DNA from: Sequoia sempervirens
Taxonomy: Eukaryota > Streptophyta > Pinopsida > Cupressales > Cupressaceae
Direction of reading: 5' to 3'
NCBI GenBank assembly: GCA_007258455.2
Contig: VDFB02275531.1
Coordinates: 1-64,000 of the forward strand
DNA length: 64,000 bases
A program made the translations under genes and the position numbers. The notes beneath the pieces were generated by a model. The model saw only the letters and a program-made list of their open reading frames with translations, was not told the DNA's origin and ran no database searches. Positions 26,115-38,685 of the stretch are shown here, one piece after another (the first letter of the stretch is position 1; each line of letters opens with the position of its first letter).

Positions 26115-27220
26115 ATGGCAAAAAGTAAAAGAAACAAAGAAAAAATAAATACCTAGCAGAATGTTGAACAACAAACACCACTTAAACCTAGTACAAAAGA
26201 TGATTTTGTAGTGAAGAGTGTAGACAAAGAAGGAGATCACTTAGTGAGTGATTTTGAACAAGAGTTTGATGAAAATGAATATGAGATTGATATGGAAGGT
26301 GAACTCATCTATGCTCTTGATGAGATTAAGAAACATAGAATGGAGAACCAAAGGTTAAAATTGCAGCTACAAGAGGAAAAATAATCTAAGACTAAAACTC
26401 TTTCAACCCTTCAAAATGAAGAAAAACAAATAATAGATATGAAGGTTCAAGTTGCTAAAGTTAAGAAAATAGAGGAAGAAGTCAATAAGCAGCTAAAGGC
26501 CAAAGAAATTGATTGTGAAAAGTATGAATCTGAGATAGTATCTTTGAGAGATGAATTAGGAAAATCTTCTTTGAAGTTACACAAGGGACTCCAATTTGAA
26601 AATAGTACTGAGTGTTTATATGATATGTTGTGCAAGCAAAAACATCACAAGGATGTTATTGGTTTAGGATTTGTTGAAGGTCAAAGTTCTGGAGTCAGAA
26701 GAACACCAAGAAAGAAGATAGATCTAAGCTATCACACTGTAGCCCCTAAGACTGAAGAAAAGAAGAATTCATAAGTTAAGAATGATGATAGTAGACAATT
26801 CAAGGATATCAATAGAGGAAGAAGAAGTAGAGACAATAGGTTCATAGGATCTCCACCTACTTAGCAAAATAAATTAGTGAGGTACAATTATTCATTTCTC
26901 GGTTATTGTTATTCATGTAATGGTTATGGGCATAAAGCAAGTTATTGTAGAAGAAGGTCTAAAAGGAGTCGACATTCTCTGAGAATATGAATGTAATATG
27001 TTATAAATTTCATAACCATGGTCATGTTGCAAAGTATTGTAGAACTAGGTTTGTGAAACAAGAGAGAAGAAATGATTTCTTACATAAGAAAAATTCAAAG
27101 TCACAAGCATCTGATGACAAGAAGAAATCAGAGAAGAAGGTTTGGAGAAGAAAACAAAGTCAAGAAAAGAATGAGCCTAAACTTGTGCAAACTACACAAG
27201 TGGCATCTATTAGTGCTTAA
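26115..27220 (+). pseudogene. Copia gag with coiled coil and two zinc knuckles
   Basis: The frame opens near an ATG at 26115 and is Lys/Glu-rich. A coiled-coil segment runs about 26280-26580. Two retroviral knuckles follow: CYSCNGYGHKASYC near 26905-26950 (complete C-x2-C-x4-H-x4-C) and CYKFHNHGHVAKYC at 26999-27040, whose second Cys is Phe. A very basic tail ends at 27220. Stops at 26154, 26383, 26772 and 26862 break it. The knuckles bind element RNA. No protease follows. Confidence 0.8.
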
Positions 27221-27239
27221 AGGGAAGCATGAGTTGAGG

Positions 27240-30200
27240 GGGAGTTGATTTCTGATGGAGCATTCAAACCCCTTAGGCAGCAACAAGAAGTTGTGTCTTT
27301 GTAGTGAAGGGATTAGAATCTAAATTCATTGTTGTTTACCATGATTTCAAGAATAATTTCTTGTAATATTCTTGCATTCTGTCAGAGGTAATGAAGTTTT
27401 TCATTGGTTATACAAAGGTATTTGTTTCTTTATTATAAGGTGATTGTTTTCATGATGTAAATGATTACATTCATTTTATTATTATCAAAGATTGTTGATG
27501 CTTATTCTTAATGCAACAAAGTTCCTTGATAGTGTTGTAGTAAACCCATAGACAGTGCTAAAGGATATACGTGTCTTTTAGATTCATGACATTTTTGGAC
27601 ACTGTTTCAAGTCAAGAGCATACAATGCCATTTTTTTCTGAAGTTACTTTATGGACAGATATGGAGACAATGTGAACGCTTGACACATTTTCTCGGAAAC
27701 TTCTCATGTTTTGGATCTTGGTTGTTAGGGGGAGCACACTTCTTTATTCTTGCACATTTGTTTGTGTCTTTCCATGAATAGTGAATGTAAATGTTCATTT
27801 TTTTGGTCAGTACACATGTGTTTGAAAAAAATAGTGGTTAAGGTCAAGACAATGAATGGAAATGAATAGTTGAACTTGAACAGTTTGTTGTGGAGAATGA
27901 CTGAGTGATAACAATGATTTGGATAACAGTTGTAGTGAAGTATTGGTGGATTTCCAATAGATTTTGGCTTGTGAAACTGCTCCTACTTGGAAAGTGTAGT
28001 GACAATGACGGTGTTTTTGTGCTAGACAGTCATAGCCTTGAACACAGTTAAATCTTGTTGTTGAACTTGCTTGCACATCTTGGTAAGAATGATTTGGACT
28101 GTGATGTATGTCTTTGGACTATAATGGATGCTTTTGACAGTGAATTTGTTTTTTTATCTTGCTTTTTATCTTGGAGCAGTGGAGTGAATGATCTTGGAAT
28201 AAAACATTTTTTTTATCTTACCATGTTTATGATCTTGAAACATGAACCTTGAAACAGTGATCTTGTAGTTTGCTCTACTGAGACTTGAGTCACAATAGGT
28301 TGTGTAATGTTGATATGACTGTGAGTTTGAATTGGATGTTTTTTTGTCTTGGTTCTAGTATTAATGATGTGACATTGATCTTTATAAGATAACAGTGCTT
28401 TCCATGACTTGCCAGTGCTGATGATGCACATTTGCTATTGGCAATGATGTTTCCTTAGACAGTTGTAAATGATTCACTTTGTTTGGACAATGCTTTCTTG
28501 CTATAGAACAATATTTTTTTGGTCAATATATTTTTGGTAATTGATGCTTGGATAGTAAAGAGATCCTAAGTTAAGTGAATTCTTGATAGTAATGCTTGCA
28601 AGTATTGACAGTTGTTGAACGGTGCTAAAGGACAAGGTTTGACTTTGTGAAGTGAAGTTGCAACAGTGACAATGATATAAAGCTATGGAGGAACACTATA
28701 GTCTTGGAAAACTACAACAAAGGATGCTTGACTGATGTCATAAAAGATTAGCATATTTTCATAAAGGTGTATAGTATGATATACATGGTATTCTCTTAAC
28801 AGTGGTATTATTGTAAAGATATAGTGAATAAATTTTCTTATAGTGGTTTGATAGTGCTTTGGTAGTTAACTTGCTATTGTAAGGTATCTCAGTGAAGCAG
28901 TGGTATTAATTGATGATTTGGAGATAGTCAGTGGCTTGAGTTTTGTTAATGCCTTGGAGTTCATTGCTTGTTCATGGTTACTCTTATAATTGTTTGATCT
29001 TTGCTTGTTAATTTGTCTATGGCATGATACAATGATCTCTTCACAGTAGTACAAGCAGTATGTAGATATATTCCATGCAAGAGTTTGTATTGTATGATGT
29101 CTTGACATCATTTGTAGATGGAAGAGACTGGTTGCAAGTGTTGTTATAATAATAGAAATGGAATGCAAGGTAACAGTGAAGGAATCTACTGATGCTGATT
29201 ATGCTACTCATATGAAAATATTCATATGATAGTGTGCCTCTGTGAAGTGGTCTTAAGAGTACCTTTGTGTTCTACTCCTCTTAAGTCTCTCAGTCAAAGC
29301 TTAGAGAGATGTATCATCTTGCATATGTACAGTGGAAAATTACCATGTCATGTTACCATCATGCAAATGCTAATACAATGCTATCTGTTTCTTTTTAAGC
29401 TGGTTGAGTTGCAAGTGAATGGTAGATTTGTCTTCACATGGGGAGTATTTTGTTCATGTGTAAATTCTAGTTATAGTGAGTGGTTCCTCAGTTACTTGGA
29501 AGCATGTCTATGATGCTTGCAGGGATATGGTAACACTATTAGTGTCCTGACAGTGTGTATGCAGATGATAAAGTGCCAATATTGCATAGCACAGTGATGA
29601 TTGTCTTGAGACACACAAGTGTTTTATAAGAGTGCCTATGTTTTCAGTGTGTAGCAACTATGTTTGTTGTTGCTTCTATAAAGAGACCATACATGAAGTG
29701 ATAGTATTTGCATAAATTCTCTTGGAAAGTTGCCTTACCATTCACTTGCTTGATGATGAACAATACTTGGAGAAATTCACTTTGAGTCTTCACATTCATG
29801 GACTTGGCCAGTTGCAGACCATTTACTTCATTTACTTTCTTGGACAGTGGAACTTGCTAATGTTTTTATGTTTGTATAGTGAGCAGTGGTTTTGGTGAAT
29901 GTGTGTTTCTTCATGCCAAAGTGATTGTTGGTCATTCTCAAATTATTGTTAATATCAATTCAGTATTTGTAGTGATAGAGGATAGTTGAGTTCATACTAA
30001 AAAAGTGTTGGGATTACCTCTTTGTTCATGCTAATAGTTGCAATTTTGTTTTTTTTCTTGAAGTGACAAATACTTGTCTTTGGCAATGCATATCATCTTT
30101 GATAGTGGTGATCATTTACTTTATGACAAGTTTTTTTTCAAGTGAATTTGCAGGAAACATGCATTTTGTAGGGGGAGAAGAGCAACAAAGTCCTTTGTCA

Positions 30201-30286
30201 TTGTTGTCAAAGGGGGAGAAGAGCAACAAAGTGTAGAACCAGGTGCAGGTGCAATAATTGTTTTTTGTTGGTTTGACATCAATGCC
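27240..30286 (+). repeat. Pol-less copia interior with dense ACAGTG-like words
   Basis: About 3 kb where copia pol should be, with no frame carrying integrase, RT or RNase H motifs. A word related to GACAGTG or AACAGTG recurs from about 27550 to 29900, often after CTTGG or TTGAT, at irregular spacing of a few tens of bases. Two GGGGGAGAAGAGCAACAAAG units sit just before the polypurine tract (30171-30235). The sequence may descend from a non-coding filler or from repeat expansion; I recognise no function. Confidence 0.6.
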
Positions 30287-30298
30287 AAAGGGGGAGTT
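30287..30298 (+). promoter_or_regulatory. Copia polypurine tract
   Basis: AAAGGGGGAGTT directly precedes the right LTR, the typical plus-strand priming site in plant copia elements. Confidence 0.8.
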
Positions 30299-31229
30299 TG
30301 TTGGAGTTGGTGTTTTTCATTGATGTCAATTGTTCATGATGCAAAAGGGTTTGTGCTTAGAGTTGATGTTGATGCTTTCATTGTTACAAGGTCATTCATG
30401 TTTAATTGATGTCAAAGGAGAAAGATACAATTCAAGTGCATGTTGGTGTTTGATGTTTGATCATTCATCTTTTAGATATTGGATTTCATGGTGTTGTTGT
30501 ATTCTTGGATTCAAGACAAAGAAATGCATTTTTGTGTTGAGATGTCCTACTCTAGGGTTTTTTATTATTGAAATTTGCATACTTGCTAAAACCCTAGGTT
30601 TGTTCTATGTTCCAAAAGAGCATTAGGGTTTATATGTTGTAAAGTGTTTTTAAAGGCAGAAGGAAGGTTAAGTTCTATTTGTTTGGTGACTTGCTATAGC
30701 AAGTCAAGGTCACTTAAGAGGTCACTTAAAGGGTGTTACCCATGTATGGCAACCAACCCCTACCCTTAGCACAACTAGGTGAATAGTTATGAGTATTCAT
30801 TACACCGCTCAAAAGTAAATCAATGGTCTCTATTTAATATTTTCATTGGCGATAACATAAGATCTAAGGTTTGCATTTAAATCTTGGCAATGACCATTTC
30901 TAGGGGTATGAAATTTGAAACTCATTTGAATGTCATCAAGACTTCAGTTATGCACAGTATTGTTAACTATTTTTTAGTGTATAATGTATAAATGGCGATT
31001 TCAGTGATAATGAGTAGGTTGTTGGTGTCTTCAGCTTTTATGATTTGCTTATGTTCTTTATGTTCAATCAATATTGATAATTGTGCATGCATGATGCAAC
31101 ACATGATAGTTGAACTATTCTAAAACTTGCATTTTATATGTTCAAAGTTGTGAAAGATTAATTCAAAGCCATTTTTAAATTGGTATACCACTAATTCACC
31201 CCCCCTCTCAGTGGTATTGTACTCCAACA
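30299..31229 (+). repeat. Right LTR of the copia insert
   Basis: 931 bp from TGTTGGAG to CTCCAACA, the partner of 25095-26044. Confidence 0.87.
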
Positions 31230-31234
31230 ACTTT

Positions 31235-32700
31235 CGCTAAATGGGCTAAGGCTTGCTCTTGGTTACCAACATCGCATGATACTACCCTAGACGACTTCCC
31301 CCTCGATGTTTCTAACCTATTTTAGAATAAATATCTCTTCATGATATCCATAACATCCTTCATCCCAAATGACCAAACCACTGAGATAAGCCTAGTTTAC
31401 CCATAACTCATTGACTAGGACCAACAAGGACCACTGATTCTAGATTTATTCAAAAACGATAAAGCGATCTCAAAATTCATGGGACTCCATGACAACTTAC
31501 CATGGGTAGATCATAAGGTTGGTTTTGATATGGAGTTAGACACAGGGGCATACTATGGGGATATGATTGAATCCTTTAGTCACAAAATGGATAACATGTA
31601 ACTAACATGCATATCTTTCAGTGAAAACCACACTATGGCACTTTATGATCTTAAAATAGTAAAAAGAAAGGATGTATTTGAGGGTGAAAACCTCTCTGAG
31701 GTGCCTAAGGATGAGGGATTCAATCTCCCCCTTAGTGCTATGCATCCAAAAAAGTTAGCAGTGTTAGTAGAAAAGGCCACTCCAGTCAATGTGGGAATAA
31801 GAGAAGCACCCAAGATAACATTTTATGTCCAATCCTTGTTGGATGAAGAACAAAAGAACCTAGCAGTGTTCCTGAAAGAGAAAAGAATGAAATTTTCATG
31901 GTCATACATAGATATGCCAAGGCTCGATCTAGAAGTAGTTGTGCATCATCTAGCAGTCTATACTGAAGCTAAACCAGTGAAGCAAAAATTAAGGAAGATG
32001 CACCCTCAGATAGAACTCTTGGTGAAACTTGAGTTACAAAAGCTTCTTGACATTGGATTCATCTAACCGATAGATTATTCTGAGTGGGTTTCCAACCTGG
32101 TACTAGTAACCAAACCCACTGGGGGCATGAGAATATGCAAAATTTTTGAAGACTTAAACAAAAAATGCCTGAAGGATGATTTCCCTCTTCCTAATATTGA
32201 CATGATCGTGGAATTAATAGTTGGGAATGAAATGCTATCACTCATGGATATTTTTTCAGGCTACAATCAAATCATGATCACTAAGGAGGATCAACACAAA
32301 ACTGCATTCTCTTGTCCATGGGGAACATTTTGTTGGAACACGATGCCATTTGGGCTAAAGAATGCAGAAGCAACCTATCAAAGAGAAATGACCCTTATCT
32401 TTCATGACATGATCCACAAAATAGTCGAAGACTATGTGGATGATATTTTGGAAAAATCAAAGAAAATGAGTAAGCACATAGAAGTCTTGGGACCCATCTT
32501 CGATAGAATCAAAGAGTATAAGGTGTGGCTAAACTCGAAAAATGTGTCTTTGGGGTTACATCGGGAAAGCTTCTAGGATACATTGTTTCACAAAGAGGAA
32601 TAGAAATTGATCCAGCAAAAATGAAATCCATCCTAGACATGGAACTGCCACAAACATTGAAGTAGATGAGAGGGTTACAAGGAAGGCTACAATCCATTAG
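31235..32700 (+). pseudogene. E2 pol: linker and reverse transcriptase
   Basis: The frame resumes after the copia insert. A linker of about 700 bp leads into a long open stretch at 31635-32066, which ends in the pre-RT segment LELQKLLDIGFI. RT core motifs follow: KIFEDLNKKCLKDDFPLPNI (32139-32198), SLMDIFSGYNQI (32239-32274), FGLKNAEATYQREM (32350-32391) and the catalytic YVDD at 32433-32444. RT copies element RNA to DNA in the particle. Catalytic aspartates are present, but there is a stop near 32065 and a frameshift near 32575, so the polyprotein is not functional. Confidence 0.85.
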
Positions 32701-33190
32701 AAGGTTCATAGCACAATAATTAGACAAAATCCACCCTTTCTCGCACCTTCTCCATAAAGGAATAACTTACAAGTGGGATGAGAAGTGTGATAAAGCCTTC
32801 CAACAAATCAAGGACTACTTATTGACACCTCTAGTGCTCATGCCTCTAATACCAAACAAACCATTGATCCTGTATATCTCAACAACATCAACAACACTAG
32901 GTGCTCTTCTAGCATGATGAAAACGAAAAGGAAAGAGTCATTTAATACATTAGAAGAACCTTGGTGGGCTATGAAATGAACTATTCATCCATTGAGAAAG
33001 CATGCTTAGCAGTAGTTTTTGCTTCACAAAAATTCAGACACTACATGTTGTCACATCAATTCAAACTTATTGCAAAGATCGACCTATTAAAATACTTGTT
33101 ATCTAAAGCAACTCTCACTGGGTGAATGGCCAAATGGGTAATGATCTTGACTGAATTTGACATAGAGTATGTGGAGTGCAAGGCAAACAA
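32701..33190 (+). pseudogene. E2 pol: RNase H (gypsy type)
   Basis: A decayed domain after RT. HLLHKGITYKWDEKCDKAF (32740-32796), then a region corresponding to LILYISTTSTTLGALL near 32865-32912, NYSSIEKACLAVVFA near 32982-33026 and a segment ending DIEYVECKANKG near 33160-33195. RNase H removes RNA from the RNA-DNA hybrid. Stops and frameshifts at 32719, 32910 and 33120 inactivate it. Confidence 0.75.
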
Positions 33191-33197
33191 AGGATAA

Positions 33198-33895
33198 GTG
33201 ATCATGGACCAACTGGAAGATGCACCTATCTATGCAGAGAATCCATTGATATTTGAATTCCTTGATGAATCTGTGTTCCTTGTCAATGTAGTAGATCAAT
33301 GTAAAATTTACTTTGATGAATCATTCACCCAACATGGATTAGGGGTGGGTATTCTTTTTATCACCCCTCAAGGTGATTATATTCCAAAGTCATATAGGCT
33401 ATCATTTCCATGTACTAACAACATTGTGGAATACGAAGCCTTAATCACAGGTCTAAGAATTTAGCAGTTCAATGGCAGATACAAGAGTTTAAAGTTTATT
33501 GAGACTCATAGATGGTTATCAACCAAGTCAATGATGACTACCAAACTAAGGATGATAAGCTTACTCCTTATAAGATGGTAGAAAATCTCAAGGACCTTTT
33601 CATTGATATAAATTTTGAGCAGATTCCTCGCACGAACAATGAAGTAGCAAATGTTATGGCAACAATTGGATCATTTTTAGACATGCCACACAATGTCCTT
33701 CAATGTGAATTCTTGGTAGAACAACTTCTTGTACTGACTTTCAAAATTCCTAAATCTGAATTTGTGTGTGTCATTGTTGGTCCTAGATCCCCATGGTATC
33801 ATGATATATTCAATTACCTTAGTAGAGGAATTCTCCCAGCTGATATCACCTCCAACCTTAAAAAAAAATTGTTAAGAAGGCATCCTGATTCATGA
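33198..33895 (+). pseudogene. E2 pol: second, archaeal-type RNase H (aRH)
   Basis: KIYFDESFTQHGLGVGILF at 33303-33359 and CTNNIVEYEALITGLRI at 33414-33464 match the extra RNase H found downstream of the first one in Tat-lineage elements. The usual Y-F-D-G-S reads Y-F-D-E-S, but the first Asp is kept. It continues at 33512-33895, where a frameshift and stop have intervened. The double RNase H is the best single lineage marker for E2 as Tat. Confidence 0.75.
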
Positions 33896-33939
33896 TCCTA
33901 GGTGATACCCTTTACTGCTGAAGCATCGGAGGGACATTA

Positions 33940-35060
33940 ATACGATGTCTCAATCAAGAGGAAGCCTTGATCAGTTTAATAGAGGTACACGATGGAATAT
34001 GTGGTTCCCATTCTAGTGGTTTGACTTTAGCTAAGAAACTTTTGAGGATGGGGTATTACTGGCCAACCATGGAAAGAGAAGCCCATCAGTATGTGCAAAA
34101 GTGTGTCCAGTGTCAACAACATGGAGATCTTATTCATGCTCTGGCTCGGGAGTTCAACCAATAGTCACACCTTGGCCTTTCTTGTAGTGGGGGCTTGACC
34201 TCATAGGGAAAATTACTCCAACCTCGTCTAATGGACACAAGTTCATCATAACAACCATTGAGTACTTTACCAAGTGGGTTGAAGCAATTCCTATGACCTA
34301 CATAATGGGGAAGCAAATTGCTAAGTTCATCTTGAATTATCTTATCTGTCATTATGGTGTTTTGCAAGCGCTTATCTCAGACAACATAACACCCTTCAAG
34401 AATCAGGATGTGAAGGAGCTATGTCAAAAATTCAACATCCATCATCGATTCTCTACATTGTATTACCCCCAGGGAAACAGTCAAGCTGAGGCTACAAACA
34501 AGACCATTATGAAGATCCTAAAGAAAAAGGTCAATGAAGTTGGTCGTGACTGGCATCTACAACTAAATATTGCCCTCTAGGCCTATCAAACCAGTATCCA
34601 CATGCCTATAGGTGCAACCCCGTTCTCCTTGGTCTATAGATCAGACGTTGTCTTTCCTATTGAGGTTGAGCTTCCATCACTATGAGTGTCACTGCAAAAT
34701 CTGATCACTAATGAAGAATACGGAGTATCTTGGCTAAATGAGCTATAATTCTTGGATAAGTGTCATCTTGATGCCCTTAATCACTTAAAAGTATATCAAA
34801 ACCAACTAAAACAAAGCTATAACAAGAAGATCAATTGTCAGTCTTTCCAAGTAGGGGATCTTGTCCTAAAGTAGAATCAAAAAAATCTTCTAGATCAAGA
34901 CAGTAAAGGAAAGTTTGAGCCTAACTGGTTAGGTCCCTTTGTCATCACAACAAGCTATGGATCAGGAGCATATCAATTGTCAATGCTTAAAGGTGAAACC
35001 TTGCAGGAACCAACCAATAGTTGCATCTTAAAAAAAATTATGCCTAGGCTTGAAGGGTGT
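33940..35060 (+). pseudogene. E2 pol: integrase
   Basis: Integrase inserts the DNA copy into a chromosome. A zinc-binding N-terminus (H-x5-H ... CVQCQQ) lies at 33985-34122. The catalytic triad is present: Asp in GLDLIG (34191-34208), Asp in LISDNITPF (34369-34395) and Glu in QAEATNK (34483-34503). The C-terminal part has a W-L-G-P-F motif near 34927-34941. Stops at 34162, 34186, 34578 and 34684 break the frame. The E2 polyprotein ends about 35060. Confidence 0.82.
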
Positions 35061-35099
35061 AAATCTGAAAATACAAAAAAATATGAAAAAGTATTGAAA

Positions 35100-36190
35100 A
35101 AGTAAAGAAAAAAAATCATCCTTTAGTGAAAACCACTTTGGTGGCGCTTTGGACAAGTACCTTGGTGAAAACCTGGCAAACAGGCACCTCGCGTAAATAA
35201 AGCACCTCCATCTATTCTTTGGCTCTTTATCCTATCATTATTGGCATCACATCCATCCATCACTTCATTCATCCTATTTATTTCCATCACCCATCTGTGT
35301 CTGCATCATAGCTTGATATTGTGAAGTGTCGTATCCCCTTTAGTACTACTTGGCATATTCCTAAGGTTAGCTTGTCTGCCTATATCAAGGTAGTCTATTG
35401 CATCATGCTAGGGGAAATTCATTTTGGATTAGATAAGGTTCTTGTATATCTTAAGGTTATTGGCAATCTCATAGAAAATCCCAAAAACATTCATAAAACG
35501 TTCATCAAAAAATTCAAAAATAGTTGCAAAATCAAAAAAATCCAAAAACGTCAAAATCTTGTACAACTAAAATCCAAAAACATTCAAAAATTGTAAAGTC
35601 AAAATCCAAAACATCCAAAACACATCAAAATTCCTAAAAAGGTCAAAACATAAAAAATCCAAAAACGAACCATGTCGAACTACGACTCTCTAAGCTTGAA
35701 CGTAGGCAAGGCCATCATTGATGTGCCCCCGAGACACCCTAGGTCAGTCCTTTAGGAGTCTGTCATAATAAACTGGCAATCCATTAACTGTTCATCTTCA
35801 TCTTCAAATAAGTTGATTTAGTTGAACTACGTAGTCTTTGCATGTATAACGTAGGAAAAGCTTATCTTTGATCAACCCCCAAGGCCCCTAGGATAGTATT
35901 TTAGGTTAGGTTCTTGGTCGAAAAACTTAGAAAATCCCTAAACATTCAAATATCGAAAATCTCTAAAACAATTAAAAACTTAGAAAACACAAAAACATTT
36001 AGAAAACCTCATAAAACCCTAAATAGCCTCAAAGTAATCAGAAAACCAAAACATTCACATAAACTTTCAAAAAGACCAAAAATAGTGTCAAAACATTTTC
36101 AAAATACCACAAACATTGAAATATTCCAAAAATATAAACCCATCCATCCCATTTCGCTTTCACCTGCAAGAAACCTCCATCCATAATAAA
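35100..36190 (+). repeat. E2 post-pol region: duplicated CGTAGG block and A-rich tracts
   Basis: Two related units follow pol. Each has a GAACTACG...ACGTAGG segment (35676-35745 and 35823-35900) near a long A-rich run of AAAACATTCAAAA-like words (35465-35660 and 35925-36140). ACTACGTAGG-type segments are a common landmark after pol in Tat/Ogre-like elements. I recognise no protein. Confidence 0.6.
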
Positions 36191-37000
36191 TCCAATGTCA
36201 CCTTCAACCTTTGCAAAATAAATAGAAATAAAGTATTGCAAGTCGTAAAGTGAGAACCTAAGTGTCAAAAATCTAAAGTCTAGATCATAGGTAAACGAGT
36301 TAGTGAAGTTTGTATCAATGAATTATCAAACACCTCATCCTAATCAAACCATCTAATAACATCCTACGATGGACATCAACATCAGAAATCAACTTAGCTA
36401 AACTAAACTGGCAAGAGATATCGATAACACAGATTATTTGTCTTTGATCTTTTCTTCCGATTTATCTTATTGACCCATTATGAGGACCTCTAAATGATGT
36501 CTAAATTATTTAGAGAGAAAGGAATGGGGCATTGATCATTATCTTTTGTTTGTTGTGCTTGTGGGTATTCTTGTAAAATAATCTTGGCACATACTTGCTT
36601 AGTTGTGTGTAGGGAGGTTGTTTGGAGTAGATTGTTGACTATTGTGTATGCTTTGGTCCAAGATATTATAAACTTCTAAACTACATTCCAACAAGTTTTT
36701 TGTATGTCAAGATGTGAACAAGAACTATCCTATCTGTTTGCAGAGTCAAAGTCCATGTCACTAGATACATCACCATCCTGGTTCTCAATACCTTGATGCA
36801 TTGTGTCTATGTGTTATATCAAACATAAGGAATGACGGAAAATCCCAATCCCAAGATATGAGCAAATCATCATCTCTCATCACTGTATCTAATAAAGTCT
36901 TGGTGGATCAAGGACTTGTTGGAATTTTTGAATGAATAATCAAAATCAATGGTTAAATCATTCATTTTATTCTTCCATCTTCTTTCCACACTAACCTCGT
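36191..37000 (+). other. E2 3' extension, no recognisable feature
   Basis: AT-rich sequence with short frames on both strands and no repeat or motif that I can support. Confidence 0.4.
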
Positions 37001-37620
37001 ATCATGACAATCAACAAAAGCATCATCAATGCATCCATCCTACATCCACAAAGCATCAACACGCATACATCGTGCATCATCATAGCATATCATAATACGA
37101 AAAAACATATTTCACTGCAACATCATTATCATTTAAGTTGTGATGAATAATATAGATAATTTATTCTAAGCACCTTAAATCGTTGCATTATCATAGCATA
37201 AGTATGAACATCTACATAAGCATACATATCATGAACATTCATAACATCCATACTATAAGCATACATCATCACATCATAAATGGCATAGAAAAGTACACAA
37301 AAAGAAATGCATCTTTCATCAACATCACATCTGCATATCATGGAATTCATCCCATAACATAACATAAAAAGATACTGAGAAAAGAATATAACATATCCAT
37401 TGCATTGCATTGCATCACATCCCATATACATCACATCATAGAAAATCATCATATATCACATAAATAAAAGAAGTGCATCCATCACATTGCATCCATACAT
37501 AATCGTGACACATATCACATAAATATCACATCACATCATATCATATGCATCCATACATTCATAAAGCATGAAATAAAAGGCACATCACATATTGAATCCG
37601 AATCATCTCATATATATCAA
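37000..37620. repeat. CATCACAT-rich low-complexity tract
   Basis: About 600 bp of degenerate CATCACAT, CATAAATATCACAT and GCATCCATACAT words. It is the kind of simple-sequence drift often found in the long untranslated part of large gypsy elements. The minus-strand frame across it is repeat-derived. Confidence 0.6.
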
Positions 37621-37860
37621 AAAACGATGACTGTCATGGTACAATATCTGAATTAGTGTATGTATATCAATAAAAAATACAATATCCACAAGGCTATAAA
37701 AAAGGAGTTCATGAATGTGTATTTGTATAAATAATCAAGTAAACAATCAAAAAGTGTCTACACAAGTAGGCTAGCCCTGGTGGCTGCTCGACTCACCCCT
37801 AACTGATGGTTGATCCTCAACTCTAGGTGGTTCTCCACTCCACTGTGAGAAATCAAGCTA

Positions 37861-37992
37861 TCTCATTGCTTGAGGAACATCTTTGTGGTAGTGCATGTGA
37901 TAGTAGGCTCTCTCATCGCTTAAGGAACATCTCTGTGGTATTGCATGTGATAGTAGGCTCTCTCATCGCTTGAGGAACATCTTTGTGGTAAT
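37861..37992. repeat. 50-bp minisatellite, about 2.6 copies
   Basis: Units start TCTCATTGCTTGAGGAACAT at 37861, TCTCATCGCTTAAGGAACAT at 37911 and TCTCATCGCTTGAGGAACAT at 37961. The last is cut after about 32 bp. The units differ by a few bases. Confidence 0.85.
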
Positions 37993-37999
37993 TGCCTCT

Positions 38000-38475
38000 T
38001 TATAAAACTGAGCAAATACAATCCGACCCTATGATGCAGTTGTCACTGCCTCCAAATGTTGTCTTCGCCCAATCTCTTGGGCTAGTTGTATGTCCAGTTG
38101 CTACCACAACTGGACCTCATGATCTCGTTGTGCAGTAATGGCCTAAGTTGATGTTGCAACTGATCTCGCTCTACCTGTAGCTGATTTTTCTCAGTTGTAA
38201 TGACATGTATTTGTGCCTATAATTGGGCATCTGGTTGTACAGGTGGAGGAGGTAGTGGTGCCCCTGGAACCTGTCCATCGTGTTGCCCTGGTTGATGCCT
38301 TGGATTCTAATGACCCTGAACCTATTTTTGCTGCTAGTGCCCATCACCTGGCACCTGTGCCTAATCTTGTCCTCGGCCTCCATCTTGGCCACCATCTCGA
38401 CCTCAACCTTTGCCTTTGCCTCTACCTCTACCTTTTCCTTTGGGGTATTCCCCTGTTGGATCTGTCAGGCACGTA
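38000..38475 (-). pseudogene. Antisense plant mobile domain gene: C-terminal tail
   Basis: Read on the minus strand, this holds a Gly/Arg-rich run (GRGRGKGKG, then GRDGGQDGGRGQD, 38464-38365), a Pro-rich run and a short heptad-like segment (EKNQLQVERDQLQHQLR, about 38195-38145). Such tails follow the conserved domain in many plant mobile domain (PMD) proteins. Stops interrupt it. It is collinear with the N-terminal piece on the same strand but separated from it by a middle piece lying on the opposite strand. Confidence 0.5.
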
Positions 38476-38685
38476 GGTGGTCTAAACCACACATCATACA
38501 CTGGGTAGTCCCCACATCTGGAAGGCCCTAGCCATATGCCCATTTTTGTGTGTGGCGTATTTTACAATTTCCTATCCATGGAGTATGGCATTTATGAAAA
38601 AGATGCCAGTAGAGATGCATGTCTCTCTCTTCTACACAGATGGTAGATTGTTCTGATCAACTCCTAGATTGATTTGGATTTTTAC

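Larger units (their letters stand above)
25095..31229 (+). mobile_element. Gag-only (TR-GAG-like) Ty1/copia retrotransposon
   Basis: A 6135-bp element with LTRs 25095-26044 and 30299-31229, a tRNA-Met primer site, and the purine tract AAAGGGGGAGTT at 30287-30298. Its target duplication is acttc (25090-25094) against acttt (31230-31234). The right LTR starts TGTTGG; the left starts TATTGG, with the terminal G lost. The interior encodes a gag with two zinc knuckles, then about 3 kb without protease, integrase, RT or RNase H. Copies that keep only gag and move with enzymes made elsewhere are known as TR-GAG. Its removal rejoins E2 protease and RT regions in frame. Confidence 0.85.
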
